From JBBDMW01 sp040878005 (lineage in GTDB: Bacteria > Chloroflexota > Dehalococcoidia > Lucifugimonadales > Lucifugimonadaceae): a stretch of DNA of 64,000 nucleotides. Below the pieces are notes generated by a model. The model ran no database searches. It was not told the DNA's origin and saw only the letters and a program-made list of their open reading frames with translations. Positions 1-8,051 of the stretch are shown here, in pieces. The stretch spans positions 21,018 to 85,017 of the forward strand of contig JBBDMW010000038.1 in NCBI GenBank assembly GCA_040878005.1, read 5' to 3'. The position numbers and the translations under genes were made by a program. Numbering within the stretch: position 1 is the stretch's first letter; the number at the start of each line of letters is the position of its first letter.

Positions 1-192
1 GGAAATTTAGGTCTGCCGAGCAGTGACAGGATTATGAAGAAGGTGGACGCCGTATTTTTATTCGTTAGCATCAGGTGTTGCACCTCGTCTGTAAAATTGG
101 GAGGTCGCTTCCCCACGTGCTCACAGCGCGCATCCTGAGGCCGCAGGCGAACGTATTAGCGTGGGCGCGGTGTAAAGAGAAGGGTTGATGCA

Positions 193-1089
193 GTGAGGGT
201 AAGACTTTTAATCCTGGGCATCCTTGCGAGCTTATTGCTTACGGCATGCACAACGAACGAACCCGAGCCGACGGCGACTACTGAACCGTCACCAACTACT
301 GAAGCGTCGCCCACTCCAGATCCAACGCCAACCGCCACTGCCGAACGGGGCGAATACACCGGTGCGGATGGCATCCAATGGCTGCGGGACGCCGGGCTTG
401 AGGTGACAGTCCTGGAGGAGGAGCAGCCGGTTCAGCTTCCCAACTGCGCCCGGTTTGGCACTCCGACAGAGGGCGCCACTGTCACGCAAATCAGCGTCGA
501 AGGCTATGACAGCGTCTGGGTCTACACCTGCTACGTAGCGATGTCTGAACAGGAAATCTTCGAGGCTTTCGACCTCAACGCAACAAGCTTTCCGGCAGAG
601 AATTATCCTACTGTCTTCACCGTGGACAATGTCATGGTGCTGGTGCGGGGATCAGAGCCGGAGCCCATCAGGAACGTCTACACCGCCCTGTGGGATACCA
701 CGCCGCCCCGGGAACTTGCTCCGTTCGCCCTATGGCAACTGTTGCCGCCGGACGGTGCAAAAGAGGCCGCAGCGGAAGCAGAATCGTGGCTAGTAGAGCC
801 AGACGGAGAGGACCCGCGATTCTCCACGGCGACCGCCGGTGAAGCGCGGCTCGTGACCATCGGCGACTTCACGAATGAGTTCTCACTGGACGATGCCCTG
901 TACGACCCTCTTCCACACCCTGATGCCGTGGTGTGGGCCGTCCCGGCCACCGGCGAGCCGGCGGACGCCACGGGCGAGGGTTACGCCGTGGTTCTGGTCG
1001 ATTCCGTGTCCGGCTTAGTGATCGGCGCAACCTACAGCGATGAGGCGCTGCCAATCGAAGAGGTTCCGGAAGCGCCATCGGCAAACTAG
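193..1089 (+). CDS. Secreted lipoprotein, copy 1 of a duplicated pair
   Basis: Function unknown. The protein (298 aa) starts at GTG 193 behind a GAGAAGGG ribosome site. It has a lipoprotein signal peptide ending in a lipobox (LLTAC, residues about 15-19), then a Thr/Pro/Glu-rich linker (to about residue 50) and a globular domain I do not recognise. It should be attached to the outer face of the cell membrane. The protein at 4179-5105 is a close paralog with near-identical sequence through most of its length, including the bases just upstream of the start. Copy 1 has one TTEASP linker unit where copy 2 has three. No neighbouring gene gives a clear functional link. Confidence 0.85.
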   Translation: MRVRLLILGILASLLLTACTTNEPEPTATTEPSPTTEASPTPDPTPTATAERGEYTGADGIQWLRDAGLEVTVLEEEQPVQLPNCARFGTPTEGATVTQISVEGYDSVWVYTCYVAMSEQEIFEAFDLNATSFPAENYPTVFTVDNVMVLVRGSEPEPIRNVYTALWDTTPPRELAPFALWQLLPPDGAKEAAAEAESWLVEPDGEDPRFSTATAGEARLVTIGDFTNEFSLDDALYDPLPHPDAVVWAVPATGEPADATGEGYAVVLVDSVSGLVIGATYSDEALPIEEVPEAPSAN

Positions 1090-1206
1090 GCTGACCTCAT
1101 TTCGCCTGACGACGCGAAGAAGCAACCAGCAGTGAATGGCGGCCGTGGGACAAAAGACGTCCCCAGGCCGTATTGCGGCAACCCTTGCAAATGTGAAGGA
1201 GGAACG

Positions 1207-1710
1207 GTGGCAGTGAGACGTTTCCTGGCATCGGTATCCATGCTGGTTCTCGGCGTGGCGGCAGTCGCGTGTGGGAGTGCCAATCCCGCTGATTCGTTCT
1301 CGGTTGAAACCAGCCCTGAATCGTTGGAGGTTGACTCGGGGTCGACACTACGAGTCTCAGTCACCGTCGCCAATAAAACAGCCGATGTGGTCAGAATAGG
1401 ACGCTGGTGGTTCGAAGTCGAGGTGTTGGACATGTCGGGTTCCAGAGTGTGGAGGTCAGACTTCTACGTCTTTCCTCTTCCTCCCACTGGCAGTGTCTTG
1501 AACAAGACCGAATTCGAAGGCGGCGACACGGCCAATGTTTCGGCCCACTGGGATCTCACAGACGACGACAATAAGCCGGTGCAGCCGGGTGTTTACCAAA
1601 TCATCGGGATAGTGATGGTGTGCCCAGATCCGGACAACCCCGATACTTTTACATGCGACAGACAGGAAATCGCGGATCCGACGCCTGCTGAGATAACGGT
1701 GGTTCAGTAA
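1207..1710 (+). CDS. BsuPI-domain lipoprotein
   Basis: A small secreted lipoprotein (about 167 aa). I chose GTG 1207 (GTG 1213 is also possible) because AAGGAGG lies just upstream and because a signal peptide with a lipobox (VAAVAC) follows directly; an ATG at 1132 would add a non-signal-like extension. The mature part looks like the intracellular proteinase inhibitor BsuPI family fold: an immunoglobulin-like beta domain with a 'vW' strand (SRVWRS), a Gly/Asp turn before a WDLTDDDNKPVQPGVYQ segment, and a final strand. Actual protease inhibition is not shown by the sequence. A second, divergent member lies on the opposite strand at 2927-3487. It may be co-transcribed with the lipoprotein at 193. 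Confidence 0.75.
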   Translation: MAVRRFLASVSMLVLGVAAVACGSANPADSFSVETSPESLEVDSGSTLRVSVTVANKTADVVRIGRWWFEVEVLDMSGSRVWRSDFYVFPLPPTGSVLNKTEFEGGDTANVSAHWDLTDDDNKPVQPGVYQIIGIVMVCPDPDNPDTFTCDRQEIADPTPAEITVVQ

Positions 1711-1842
1711 CCCGGCTTCAGATCGATCCGCTCCTGTTGCCGGTCTCGCTTTCACGCAGAAATAGGCGGAGCAGGGGTAGTCGCAGCAGCCCCGAACGTC
1801 TAATAAGCCCGGTCTGTTGCCTGCGCGTCGTGTCATTGAACG

Positions 1843-2070
1843 ATGCAGGGGCCAGTGCGGATCGTGGACCGGGTGGGCGGCGGCGACGCCTTCTGCGCTG
1901 CTTTGATCTACGGCAGCCTGCAGGATGGGTGGAGCAGCCGCCAGACGCTCGACTTCGCTGTGGCGTCCTCCGCCCTGTCACACACCTTTCACGGTGACTT
2001 CAACCTGGTGACGGTCAAAGAGGTGATGGCCGTGGCAGGGGGCGATGTGAGCGGCCGCGTGCAGAGGTAA
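1843..2070 (+). pseudogene. C-terminal remnant of 2-keto-3-deoxygluconate kinase (PfkB family)
   Basis: The 75-aa frame contains DRVGGGDAFCAALIYGS, the second PfkB signature with the catalytic Asp, followed by SALSHTFHGDFNLVTVKEV and the ending SGRVQR that is typical of KdgK-type sugar kinases. A complete kinase has about 310-340 residues. Here only the last fifth remains: an in-frame TGA lies two codons before the ATG at 1843, and no PfkB N-terminal half is visible upstream. It is therefore almost certainly a dead fragment left by a deletion. It is evidence that the lineage once carried a 2-keto-3-deoxy-sugar-acid pathway here, which fits the sugar-acid dehydratases elsewhere in the window. 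Confidence 0.8.
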
Positions 2071-2110
2071 GGGGCGCGCCTGCCGTCCCGCCGGTCCCCG
2101 GCATTTCGGC

Positions 2111-2686
2111 CTACGCGCGGCTGGCCTGCGTAGACAGGTGCCATACCACCTGCATGAAGCCGTCGAACCCGGTAATGGGGGCCGATAGGGACCCCGCTGA
2201 GCAGTTCGTGCGTGTACTGGGCGGTTCACATCCGGTGCGCTGGGAGGAGAAGTAAGGCTCCGGGTATGGCGATCCGTCGCCCGGAGCCGGTCCGCTCAGA
2301 CCGCCGCCCACGATGCCTGCGAGGTCGCCGCGGGGAATGTTCACACCCACCACCACGATCCCGTCCATGTACCGGCTCCGGAGTCAGCCGTGGCCAATGT
2401 CTTCGGCGTTATCACGGTTGAAGACAACCACCAGAGTGGTCTCATCAATGGCGTTACGGAACTCGCTGACCGTCTCCGTCACGAGCAGCCCTGTGGTTTC
2501 CTGGGCCTCGTCCATTGCGATGCCAGGCGCGGCCTCCCCCTGGTGGGCGAGCACGACAATGCTTCGATCGCTCGGCTCGACAGCACGCGAAGAGTTCCAC
2601 CATGCGATGCCGGCCAGCAGGACCACGCCTGCGAGGACGACGCCAAGCATCCTGACCTGCATGCTGTTGGCTGCGGGGAGTTTCAT
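2111..2686 (-). pseudogene. Membrane-anchored hypothetical protein interrupted by in-frame TGA
   Basis: Reading from ATG 2686, the frame encodes an N-terminal membrane anchor (residues about 11-30, MLGVVLAGVVLLAGIAWW) and a soluble domain up to a TGA at 2384-2386. The same frame continues with no further stop for about 90 codons, to a stop at 2111. The residues on both sides (NRDNAEDIGHG / LRSRYMDGIVVVG) read as one continuous domain. TGA is used as a normal stop in other genes here, so the likely explanation is a nonsense change, probably from TGG, or a sequencing error. Family unknown. Confidence 0.5.
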
Positions 2687-2926
2687 TCATCCGCCATTGT
2701 CTACTCGCTGACCAGCATGATTCGGTCTAGTCTTGAATCATCAAGATGCGCACGATTACCGTGGGGAAGCATCATTAAGGTGCCCGTACGGATCGGACTG
2801 GAAATCCAACCGTGAGAAGTCACCGGTTTGAGGCAAGGTGAACACAACCTGATAACCGCTCCTCAGGCACATCCACAGCCAGCACGTACCATCCCATTGC
2901 CTTCTGATTGGCGCGTCACGGCATAA

Positions 2927-3487
2927 TCACCAGCTAGTGCGGCTCGATTGCAGTGGCGTCTCCTGCACCGTAAGCGTGTGGGCGGCCGTTACCAGTTGAT
3001 CCCTTTCTCCACCATCAGCAGGCTCCTGGAGCCACACGGTGACAAGGCCCCTCACCTGGTACTCGCCTGGTTCCACCGGAAAGCCCTCTTCGTCTCGCAG
3101 GTCCCACATGCCCTGGCTCGCCCAGTTCAACTCGCTGACTGCATCGGATTGCCCAGGTAGAAGATTGAACGTTCCCAGCGGCTCGTCGTAACCTCCAAGT
3201 TGCCGCCAGATGATGTCGCCATCGCCGTTCAGCACCTCGAAGTCCAGTACGTTGCCGCTGTAGAAGAACGTGAATAGCTCATCGCTTTCATTGGCAATGA
3301 TGACGTCCAGCCCGGTTATCCGATCTCCCTGTGACACCTCTCCAGGCGCACGCAGTTCCACGGTGATGTCGCCGTCAAGGTAGGAAGCCGGCATAGGCGT
3401 GCCCTGCTCGGGCGCCGCCTCGGTACCCGTACCGCAGGCAATCATCACGGCTGTTAGCAGAACGGCCAGTGAAATCAATAATCGCAT
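2927..3487 (-). CDS. BsuPI-domain lipoprotein, second copy
   Basis: A secreted lipoprotein of about 186 aa. The frame is open further upstream, but ATG 3487 places the signal peptide at the N-terminus (MRLLISLAVLLTAVMIAC, lipobox VMIAC). The mature domain shows the BsuPI-type pattern: FEVLNGDGDIIWRQ, then a proline/glycine turn (LLPGQS), then WDLRDEEGFPVEPGEYQVRG. This is the same order as in the protein at 1207-1710, but with limited identity, so the two are old paralogs. No operon partner is evident. The role is unknown; the fold is an all-beta interaction domain. Confidence 0.75.
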   Translation of the reverse strand: MRLLISLAVLLTAVMIACGTGTEAAPEQGTPMPASYLDGDITVELRAPGEVSQGDRITGLDVIIANESDELFTFFYSGNVLDFEVLNGDGDIIWRQLGGYDEPLGTFNLLPGQSDAVSELNWASQGMWDLRDEEGFPVEPGEYQVRGLVTVWLQEPADGGERDQLVTAAHTLTVQETPLQSSRTSW

Positions 3488-4138
3488 GACGTACTTCTCG
3501 CCTTCGCTATCGGTTGGCGTTTGGCCGGACCACTCGTAGCTTCCACGTTTCATATTGTCCTTAGCACGTTGGACCTGGTCGGACGGGCTTATAAAGTGCA
3601 TTACGTGATTTGCCCGCTAGGAGACTTCCTGCACCAAATCCTCGGCTAAGCAGCGATCACTGGTGATCTGTGGCCCTTTTTCTAGAGCACCTCGGCGTGC
3701 CGCTCGGCCAGGAAGAGAAAGGCACGCCTCCCACTCCTTGCCAGCCGCGTATCGCCATGGCTCGTCCCGCCAACCTACTCGTAACGTGAGTCTCGATACA
3801 GTCAGCACGAGGTTTCTGCGCGTGGTTCTCCGGAGAGGGCAAAAAGGTTGTGGTCCCCGGCGCATTTTGCTCCGGTTATCCCGCTATCCAGTCTTTTGAG
3901 GCCGCGTCTCGCGGAAGGCCGTGCGTGCTGAAAGTTCCAGAGGCGGTGGAACAAACCTGGAGCGTGTTTCGTCTATATCTGTAACTATAAGCGGCATTCA
4001 AGAAAGGACACCGTGGAAATACCGCTGGAGGTTGCGTCAGCAGTCTCCGAATAACTGCGGTAACAGGTGTCCGGCGCAAATTGTACGCGCCCCCGCAAAT
4101 ATGCGGCGGTTACCGTAAAAACTGACGGGGGGGGGGGT
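3488..4138. other. Gene-poor stretch before a scaffold gap
   Basis: No convincing gene is present. The open frames here are Arg/Pro-rich and look like chance products. The stretch ends in an 11-base G run (4127-4137) directly before the N gap, which looks like a low-quality contig end. Confidence 0.6.
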
Positions 4139-4148
4139 NNNNNNNNNN
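4139..4148. other. Assembly gap (10 N)
   Basis: Ten undetermined bases follow a homopolymeric G run. The join between the left part and the lipoprotein copy at 4179 is therefore not proven, and the real distance could differ. Confidence 0.95.
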
Positions 4149-4178
4149 CGAAGAAGGCTAAAGAGAAGGGTTGATGCA

Positions 4179-5105
4179 GTGAAGGCAAAACTTCTAATCC
4201 TGGGCATCCTTGCGAGCTTATTGCTTGCAGCATGCACAACGAACGAACCCGAGCCGACGGCGACTACTGAACCGTCGCCAACCACTGAGGCGTCGCCAAC
4301 CACTGAGGCATCGCCAACCACTGAGGCGTCACCAACCACTGACCCAACGCCGACCGCCACTGCCGAACCGGGCGATTACACCGGCGCGGACGGCATCGAA
4401 TGGCTGCGGGACGCCGGGCTTGAGGTGGCAGTCCTGGAGGAGGAGCAGCCGGTTCAGCTTCCCAACTGCGCTCTATTTGGCACTCCGACAGAGGGCGCCA
4501 CTGTGACGCAAATCAGCGTCGAAGGCTATGACAGCGTCTGGGTCTACACCTGCTACGCGGCGATGTCTGGACAGGAAATCTTCGCGGCCTTCGACCTCAA
4601 CGCAAGCTTTCCGGAAGAGAATTATCCTACTGTCTTCACCGTGGACAACGTCATAGTGTTGGTGCGGGGATCAGAGCCGGAGCCCATCAGGAACGTCTAC
4701 ACCGCCCTGTGGGATGCTACGCTGCCCCGGGAGCTTGCTCCGTTCGGCCTAAGGCAACTGTCGCCGCCGGACGGTGCAGAAGAGGCCCAGGAAACAGCAG
4801 AATCATGGCTAGTAGAGCCAGACGGAGAGGACCCGCAATTCACCACTGCGACCGCCGGTGAAGCGCGGCTCGTGACCATTGGCGACTTCACGAATGAGTT
4901 CACACTGGACGATGCCCTGTACGACCCGCTTCCGCACTCTGATGCCGTGGTGTGGGCCGTCCCGGTCGCCGGTGAGCCGACGGACGCGCCAGGCCAGGGT
5001 CACGCCGTGGTGCTGGTCGATTCCGTGTCCGGCATAGTAGTTGGCGCAACCTACAGCGATGAGGCGCTGCCCATCGAAGATGTGCCTGAGGCGCCGATGC
5101 CGTAG
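4179..5105 (+). CDS. Secreted lipoprotein, copy 2 of a duplicated pair
   Basis: Paralog of 193-1089, 308 aa, starting at a GTG behind the same GAGAAGGG site. The signal peptide and lipobox (LLAAC) are followed by a linker in which an 18-base unit encoding TTEASP is repeated three times in tandem, against once in copy 1. The rest of the protein aligns with copy 1 almost without gaps, apart from a one-residue indel near NAS/NATS. Function unknown; membrane-anchored and extracellular. A strong hairpin follows at 5157-5195. The gene starts only 30 bases after the scaffold gap, but the two copies differ at many sites, so this is a true duplication and not an assembly echo. Confidence 0.85.
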   Translation: MKAKLLILGILASLLLAACTTNEPEPTATTEPSPTTEASPTTEASPTTEASPTTDPTPTATAEPGDYTGADGIEWLRDAGLEVAVLEEEQPVQLPNCALFGTPTEGATVTQISVEGYDSVWVYTCYAAMSGQEIFAAFDLNASFPEENYPTVFTVDNVIVLVRGSEPEPIRNVYTALWDATLPRELAPFGLRQLSPPDGAEEAQETAESWLVEPDGEDPQFTTATAGEARLVTIGDFTNEFTLDDALYDPLPHSDAVVWAVPVAGEPTDAPGQGHAVVLVDSVSGIVVGATYSDEALPIEDVPEAPMP

Positions 5106-5156
5106 GCAGGCTTCTCCCTTACCGGAAGTGCGGAGACATTACGCATTGCCGGGGTT

Positions 5157-5195
5157 ATTGTGGGCAGGAGACACCAGTAGTCTCCTGCCCACAAT
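5157..5195 (+). terminator. Perfect 16-bp stem-loop after lipoprotein copy 2
   Basis: ATTGTGGGCAGGAGAC at 5157-5172 pairs perfectly with 5180-5195 across a 7-base loop. It lies between the convergent genes ending at 5105 (+) and 5222 (-), so it can serve both strands. There is no long T run. Confidence 0.75.
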
Positions 5196-5221
5196 CGCAG
5201 TCGCGGGCCGTCCTTGTGGCC

Positions 5222-5767
5222 CTAATCTGCCGCCCCGAACAGCAGGGCCACGATGAACGCGAACACCAGGAGCACGATGAATACGACCGCCAGGGCGATG
5301 ATGAAGCCGATTAAGACCACGCCCACTGCGCGCCAGGTTGACGTGTAATCCAGGGCCTCTCGTACAGCCACCACCATGGCTGCGAACTGCCAGATGGTGG
5401 CGACCAGGGCGATGAGCCAGCCGATAACCGGGATGAATCCGAAGACCCTCAGCACGCCGGGGGACTGGGCGAAGCCCGTGGTGCGTGCGAGCTGGCCCCA
5501 GTCAGCATGAGTCTGGGACGTGTTGAAAATGGTCGTGCCCACGAAATATGTGATCCAGGCCCAGACCGCCCATCCCACCAGGCCCGCAATCACGCCGCCG
5601 ATCAGCCCGGACACGCCTTCGTCCTCGACGCCCAGCCCTGTCACGCCCGAGGCGATTGCAACGATGACCACCACCAGCATGGCCTGCCCCAGCGCTGAGG
5701 CGTCGGCCTCCACGGCCCGGTAGGTCGGTATCCGGAACATCGCAAAGTCAATCATGCGTTGAATCAA
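5222..5767 (-). CDS. Yip1-family integral membrane protein
   Basis: A 181-aa protein with an N-terminal amphipathic segment and about five hydrophobic helices, of the Yip1-domain type: an early VVVIVAIASGVTGLG helix, GWAVWAWITYFVGTTIF in the middle with the usual aromatic/Gly spacing, and the GFAQSPGVLRVFGFIPVIG motif. It starts at TTG 5767, eight bases after GGAGG. The bacterial family is poorly characterised; it is a membrane protein without known enzymatic function. It stands alone, with a terminator on its 3' side. Confidence 0.8.
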   Translation of the reverse strand: MIQRMIDFAMFRIPTYRAVEADASALGQAMLVVVIVAIASGVTGLGVEDEGVSGLIGGVIAGLVGWAVWAWITYFVGTTIFNTSQTHADWGQLARTTGFAQSPGVLRVFGFIPVIGWLIALVATIWQFAAMVVAVREALDYTSTWRAVGVVLIGFIIALAVVFIVLLVFAFIVALLFGAAD

Positions 5768-5915
5768 GCTGAGAGCCTCCAGTTGTGAAAGTTGCGCAGC
5801 TTATTATGCGCGTGAGAATTCACCGGTGATGGCCGGCGGGACACAGGCCGGTCATGACGTGGCCAGTTGTGCAAAATTCAACCGTGTTGGAGATAAGAAA
5901 TCACAACAATAAGCA

Positions 5916-5955
5916 GCACCTGTGCCGCGCTTCTTCGGAGGCGCGGCGCAGGTGC
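5916..5955 (-). terminator. Stem-loop terminator downstream of the small membrane protein
   Basis: GCACCTG-t-GCCGCGC at 5916-5930 pairs with 5941-5955 (one T/G wobble) across a 10-base loop. On the minus strand it is followed by a T-rich stretch, as expected for an intrinsic terminator of the gene ending at 5978. Confidence 0.7.
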
Positions 5956-5977
5956 CAACTGTGATCAAACGCAGGTG

Positions 5978-6229
5978 TTATCTCGGCGGCGGTGAGTTGT
6001 AGGGGTCAAACGGAGGAGGCGCATCCGGCGGCCCGCCGCCGCCTCGCCTCCACGGACCAGCTCCGCCCCAGCTTGACCAGAACAACAGCGACGTGACCAG
6101 CCCGACCAGGCCCACTACCAGGAGAATCAGGCCCACGATCTGGAGGTCGATTCCCTCCGCCTCGGCGGTCACTGCCCAGGCCAGTATTGCGCCTGCGGCA
6201 ATGAATATAAGACTCAGCGCTACGCCCAT
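5978..6229 (-). CDS. DUF6458-like small membrane protein
   Basis: An 83-aa protein with two transmembrane helices (MGVALSLIFIAAGAILAWAV and IVGLILLVVGLVGLVTSLLF) separated by a short AEGIDLQ turn, and a Gly/Pro-rich cytoplasmic tail. This two-helix layout matches the DUF6458 family. I start it at ATG 6229, preceded by GGAGGAG; a longer reading to 6277 adds residues with no membrane or domain signal. Function unknown. Confidence 0.75.
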   Translation of the reverse strand: MGVALSLIFIAAGAILAWAVTAEAEGIDLQIVGLILLVVGLVGLVTSLLFWSSWGGAGPWRRGGGGPPDAPPPFDPYNSPPPR

Positions 6230-6583
6230 GGCGCTCCTCCGCATTCCGTACCCTGCCCGATGAATGGGCTGCCACACGAAAAGGTGACGTTTGCAGCCGC
6301 TTCACCATTGCGTGTCCCAGTCCCTTTTCGCAGGGTACTGACGGCAGAGTAGCCGCATGCAAAGTGGTGGTTCGACATCCAGTGGAGTGATTGAGGATGT
6401 GCTCCAGGGATGGAAAAAATGGCTCGTTGGTAAGATCAAATCAAGACGCGTTACGCGTAGGATATTCGCCACTCGTCCGCCGTACTCCGCGGGTTTTCAA
6501 CAGTGGCGCAGAAGTCCGTCACTCCAGGTTCACCGGCTTGCCTGCTGGTATCTTCGGGCAGGCCGGACAGGCGGTATTAGCGC
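6230..6583. other. Intergenic stretch, no gene seen
   Basis: This divergent spacer between 5978-6229 (-) and 6584-6928 (+) carries only short Arg/Pro-rich frames. Promoters for both sides should lie here, but I see no clear -35/-10 pair. Confidence 0.5.
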
Positions 6584-6928
6584 GTGATTCCAGAGGACTC
6601 CAACGGGCGCGGACCGTCAAACAAGGCCCGCATGATCGCGGGCGGCGCTGCCAACCTGCTCCTGTCAGGGGCGGTGTCCTACGGGCTGTTTCTGATTGCC
6701 CTGAGCGTTGGGCTGGACGGCCCCAGCAGCTTCACCGGCATGGAGGCGGCAGGCATTCTATCGGGCGCAACAGCCCTGGCGACGCTCGGGATCGGAGCGT
6801 CGGCGCTGACCGGTTGGCTGCTGGCCAGGCACGTCATGGTGGTGCTGGTCGCCAGCTTCCCCGGGCTCATAGCCTCCATGTTTCTGCTGAGGCTCATCGC
6901 CACGGACGTGCTGTCGAAGGCATCGTGA
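6584..6928 (+). CDS. Hypothetical three- to four-helix membrane protein
   Basis: A 114-aa frame from GTG 6584, with ATG 6632 as an alternative. After a hydrophilic head it has hydrophobic stretches at about residues 24-43, 52-83 (two helices) and 84-107. Composition and third-position G/C use look like real coding sequence. Not recognised. It converges on the dehydrogenase E1-beta gene. Confidence 0.55.
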   Translation: MIPEDSNGRGPSNKARMIAGGAANLLLSGAVSYGLFLIALSVGLDGPSSFTGMEAAGILSGATALATLGIGASALTGWLLARHVMVVLVASFPGLIASMFLLRLIATDVLSKAS

Positions 6929-6982
6929 GTCACTGTGCTGTGCGGTCGCCAAGGCGGCGCGTGTGGCACATGAGGGTATGGC

Positions 6983-7966
6983 CTATTCCAGCGTCTTCCT
7001 GATGCCGGCGACGACCTTGTCCTTGTTCGGGTAGACCAGTTTCTCAAGCGCCGGTGTGTACGGGATGTGCACCTGCTCTGACGCCACTTTCACAACCGGC
7101 GCCTGGAGCGACCAGAAGCCCTCTTCTGCCACTATCGACGCTATCTCACTGGCCGCGCTGCACACCCTGTGCGCGGGGTCCACTACCACCAGGCGGCCCG
7201 TCTTCTCCACGGACTCAAGAATGGTCCTCTTGTCCAGCGGCACCAGCGTGCGGGGGTCAATGATCTCCACGGAGATGCCTTCGCTCGCCAGCTCATCTGC
7301 GGCGGCCACGGCATGCCCCACGGCGCCGGCAATGGCCACGACTGTGCAGTCGGCGCCCTGCCGCACCACATTCGCCTTGCCGAATGGCACCAGTAGCTCG
7401 CCGCCCGGAAGCTCCGAGTTATCCGGGACCTCCCCGCGTGCGCCCATTAGCGTGCCGTCCTCGAAGATGATGCACGGGTCGTTATCGCGCACCGCCGTCT
7501 TGAGCAACCCCTTCATATCGTGCGGCGAGGACGGGACGATGATCTTGAGGCCCGGCATGTTCATGAACATGGGGTAACTGCGGTCAGAGTGGTGGGCAGC
7601 GGAGCCGCCGCCGTAGAACATCGTGGCGCGGAAAACCACTGGGAGAGTGGCCTGGCCGCCGAACATGTAGCGCATCTTGGCGGCCTGGCTGATGAGCTGG
7701 TCCATGGCCACCCACATGAAGCTGGTCAGCGTCTCAACGATTGGCCGCATGCCCACCAGGGACGCGCCTATCGCAGCGCCGAAGAACCCGTTCTCAGAGA
7801 GAGGGGTGTCCAGGACACGGTTGTCACCGAACTCCGTATGCAGGTTCGCCGTCGCTCCGTAAACGGCACGGCGTATGTCCTCGCCCATGATGAAGACAGC
7901 CTCATCACGGCGCATCTCCTCGATGATGGCCTGGTTAATGGCTTCGACGAAAATTGTCTGCGGCAC
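6983..7966 (-). CDS. Acetoin/pyruvate-type dehydrogenase E1 component, beta subunit
   Basis: A 327-aa transketolase-like subunit of the thiamine-diphosphate E1 enzyme, which decarboxylates a 2-oxo acid (or cleaves acetoin) and passes the acyl group to lipoyl-E2. Visible hallmarks are the N-terminal EAINQAIIEEMRRDE, FIMGEDI (the Glu that contacts the thiazolium/pyrimidine side), VLDTPLSENGFFGAAIGAS, and the C-terminal domain with VVDPAHRVCSAASEIASIV. The start is GTG 7966 behind AGGGGAA. It lies 85 bases after the alpha-subunit gene on the same strand, so the two form an operon. The acetoin-type assignment rests on an AcoX-like gene next to the E2 gene at 17764-19987; a plain pyruvate or branched-chain dehydrogenase is possible. 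Confidence 0.9.
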   Translation of the reverse strand: MPQTIFVEAINQAIIEEMRRDEAVFIMGEDIRRAVYGATANLHTEFGDNRVLDTPLSENGFFGAAIGASLVGMRPIVETLTSFMWVAMDQLISQAAKMRYMFGGQATLPVVFRATMFYGGGSAAHHSDRSYPMFMNMPGLKIIVPSSPHDMKGLLKTAVRDNDPCIIFEDGTLMGARGEVPDNSELPGGELLVPFGKANVVRQGADCTVVAIAGAVGHAVAAADELASEGISVEIIDPRTLVPLDKRTILESVEKTGRLVVVDPAHRVCSAASEIASIVAEEGFWSLQAPVVKVASEQVHIPYTPALEKLVYPNKDKVVAGIRKTLE

Positions 7967-8051
7967 TTGTGTTCCCCTGCGACTTCCGCTCTGTGCGGGA
8001 TCCTGTGGACTGGCTGGTTATTGGCTTGCGTTACGTTACTGGCGCGTGGCG

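Noticed and set aside
156..374. Minus-strand Val/Gly/Ser-rich frame, and the similar one at 4037-4360
   Set aside because: Antisense of the Thr/Pro/Glu linkers of the two lipoprotein copies; no independent coding signal.
3617..3865. 82-aa minus-strand frame, Arg/Gly-rich
   Set aside because: No start signal or domain; considered chance in a gene-poor stretch.
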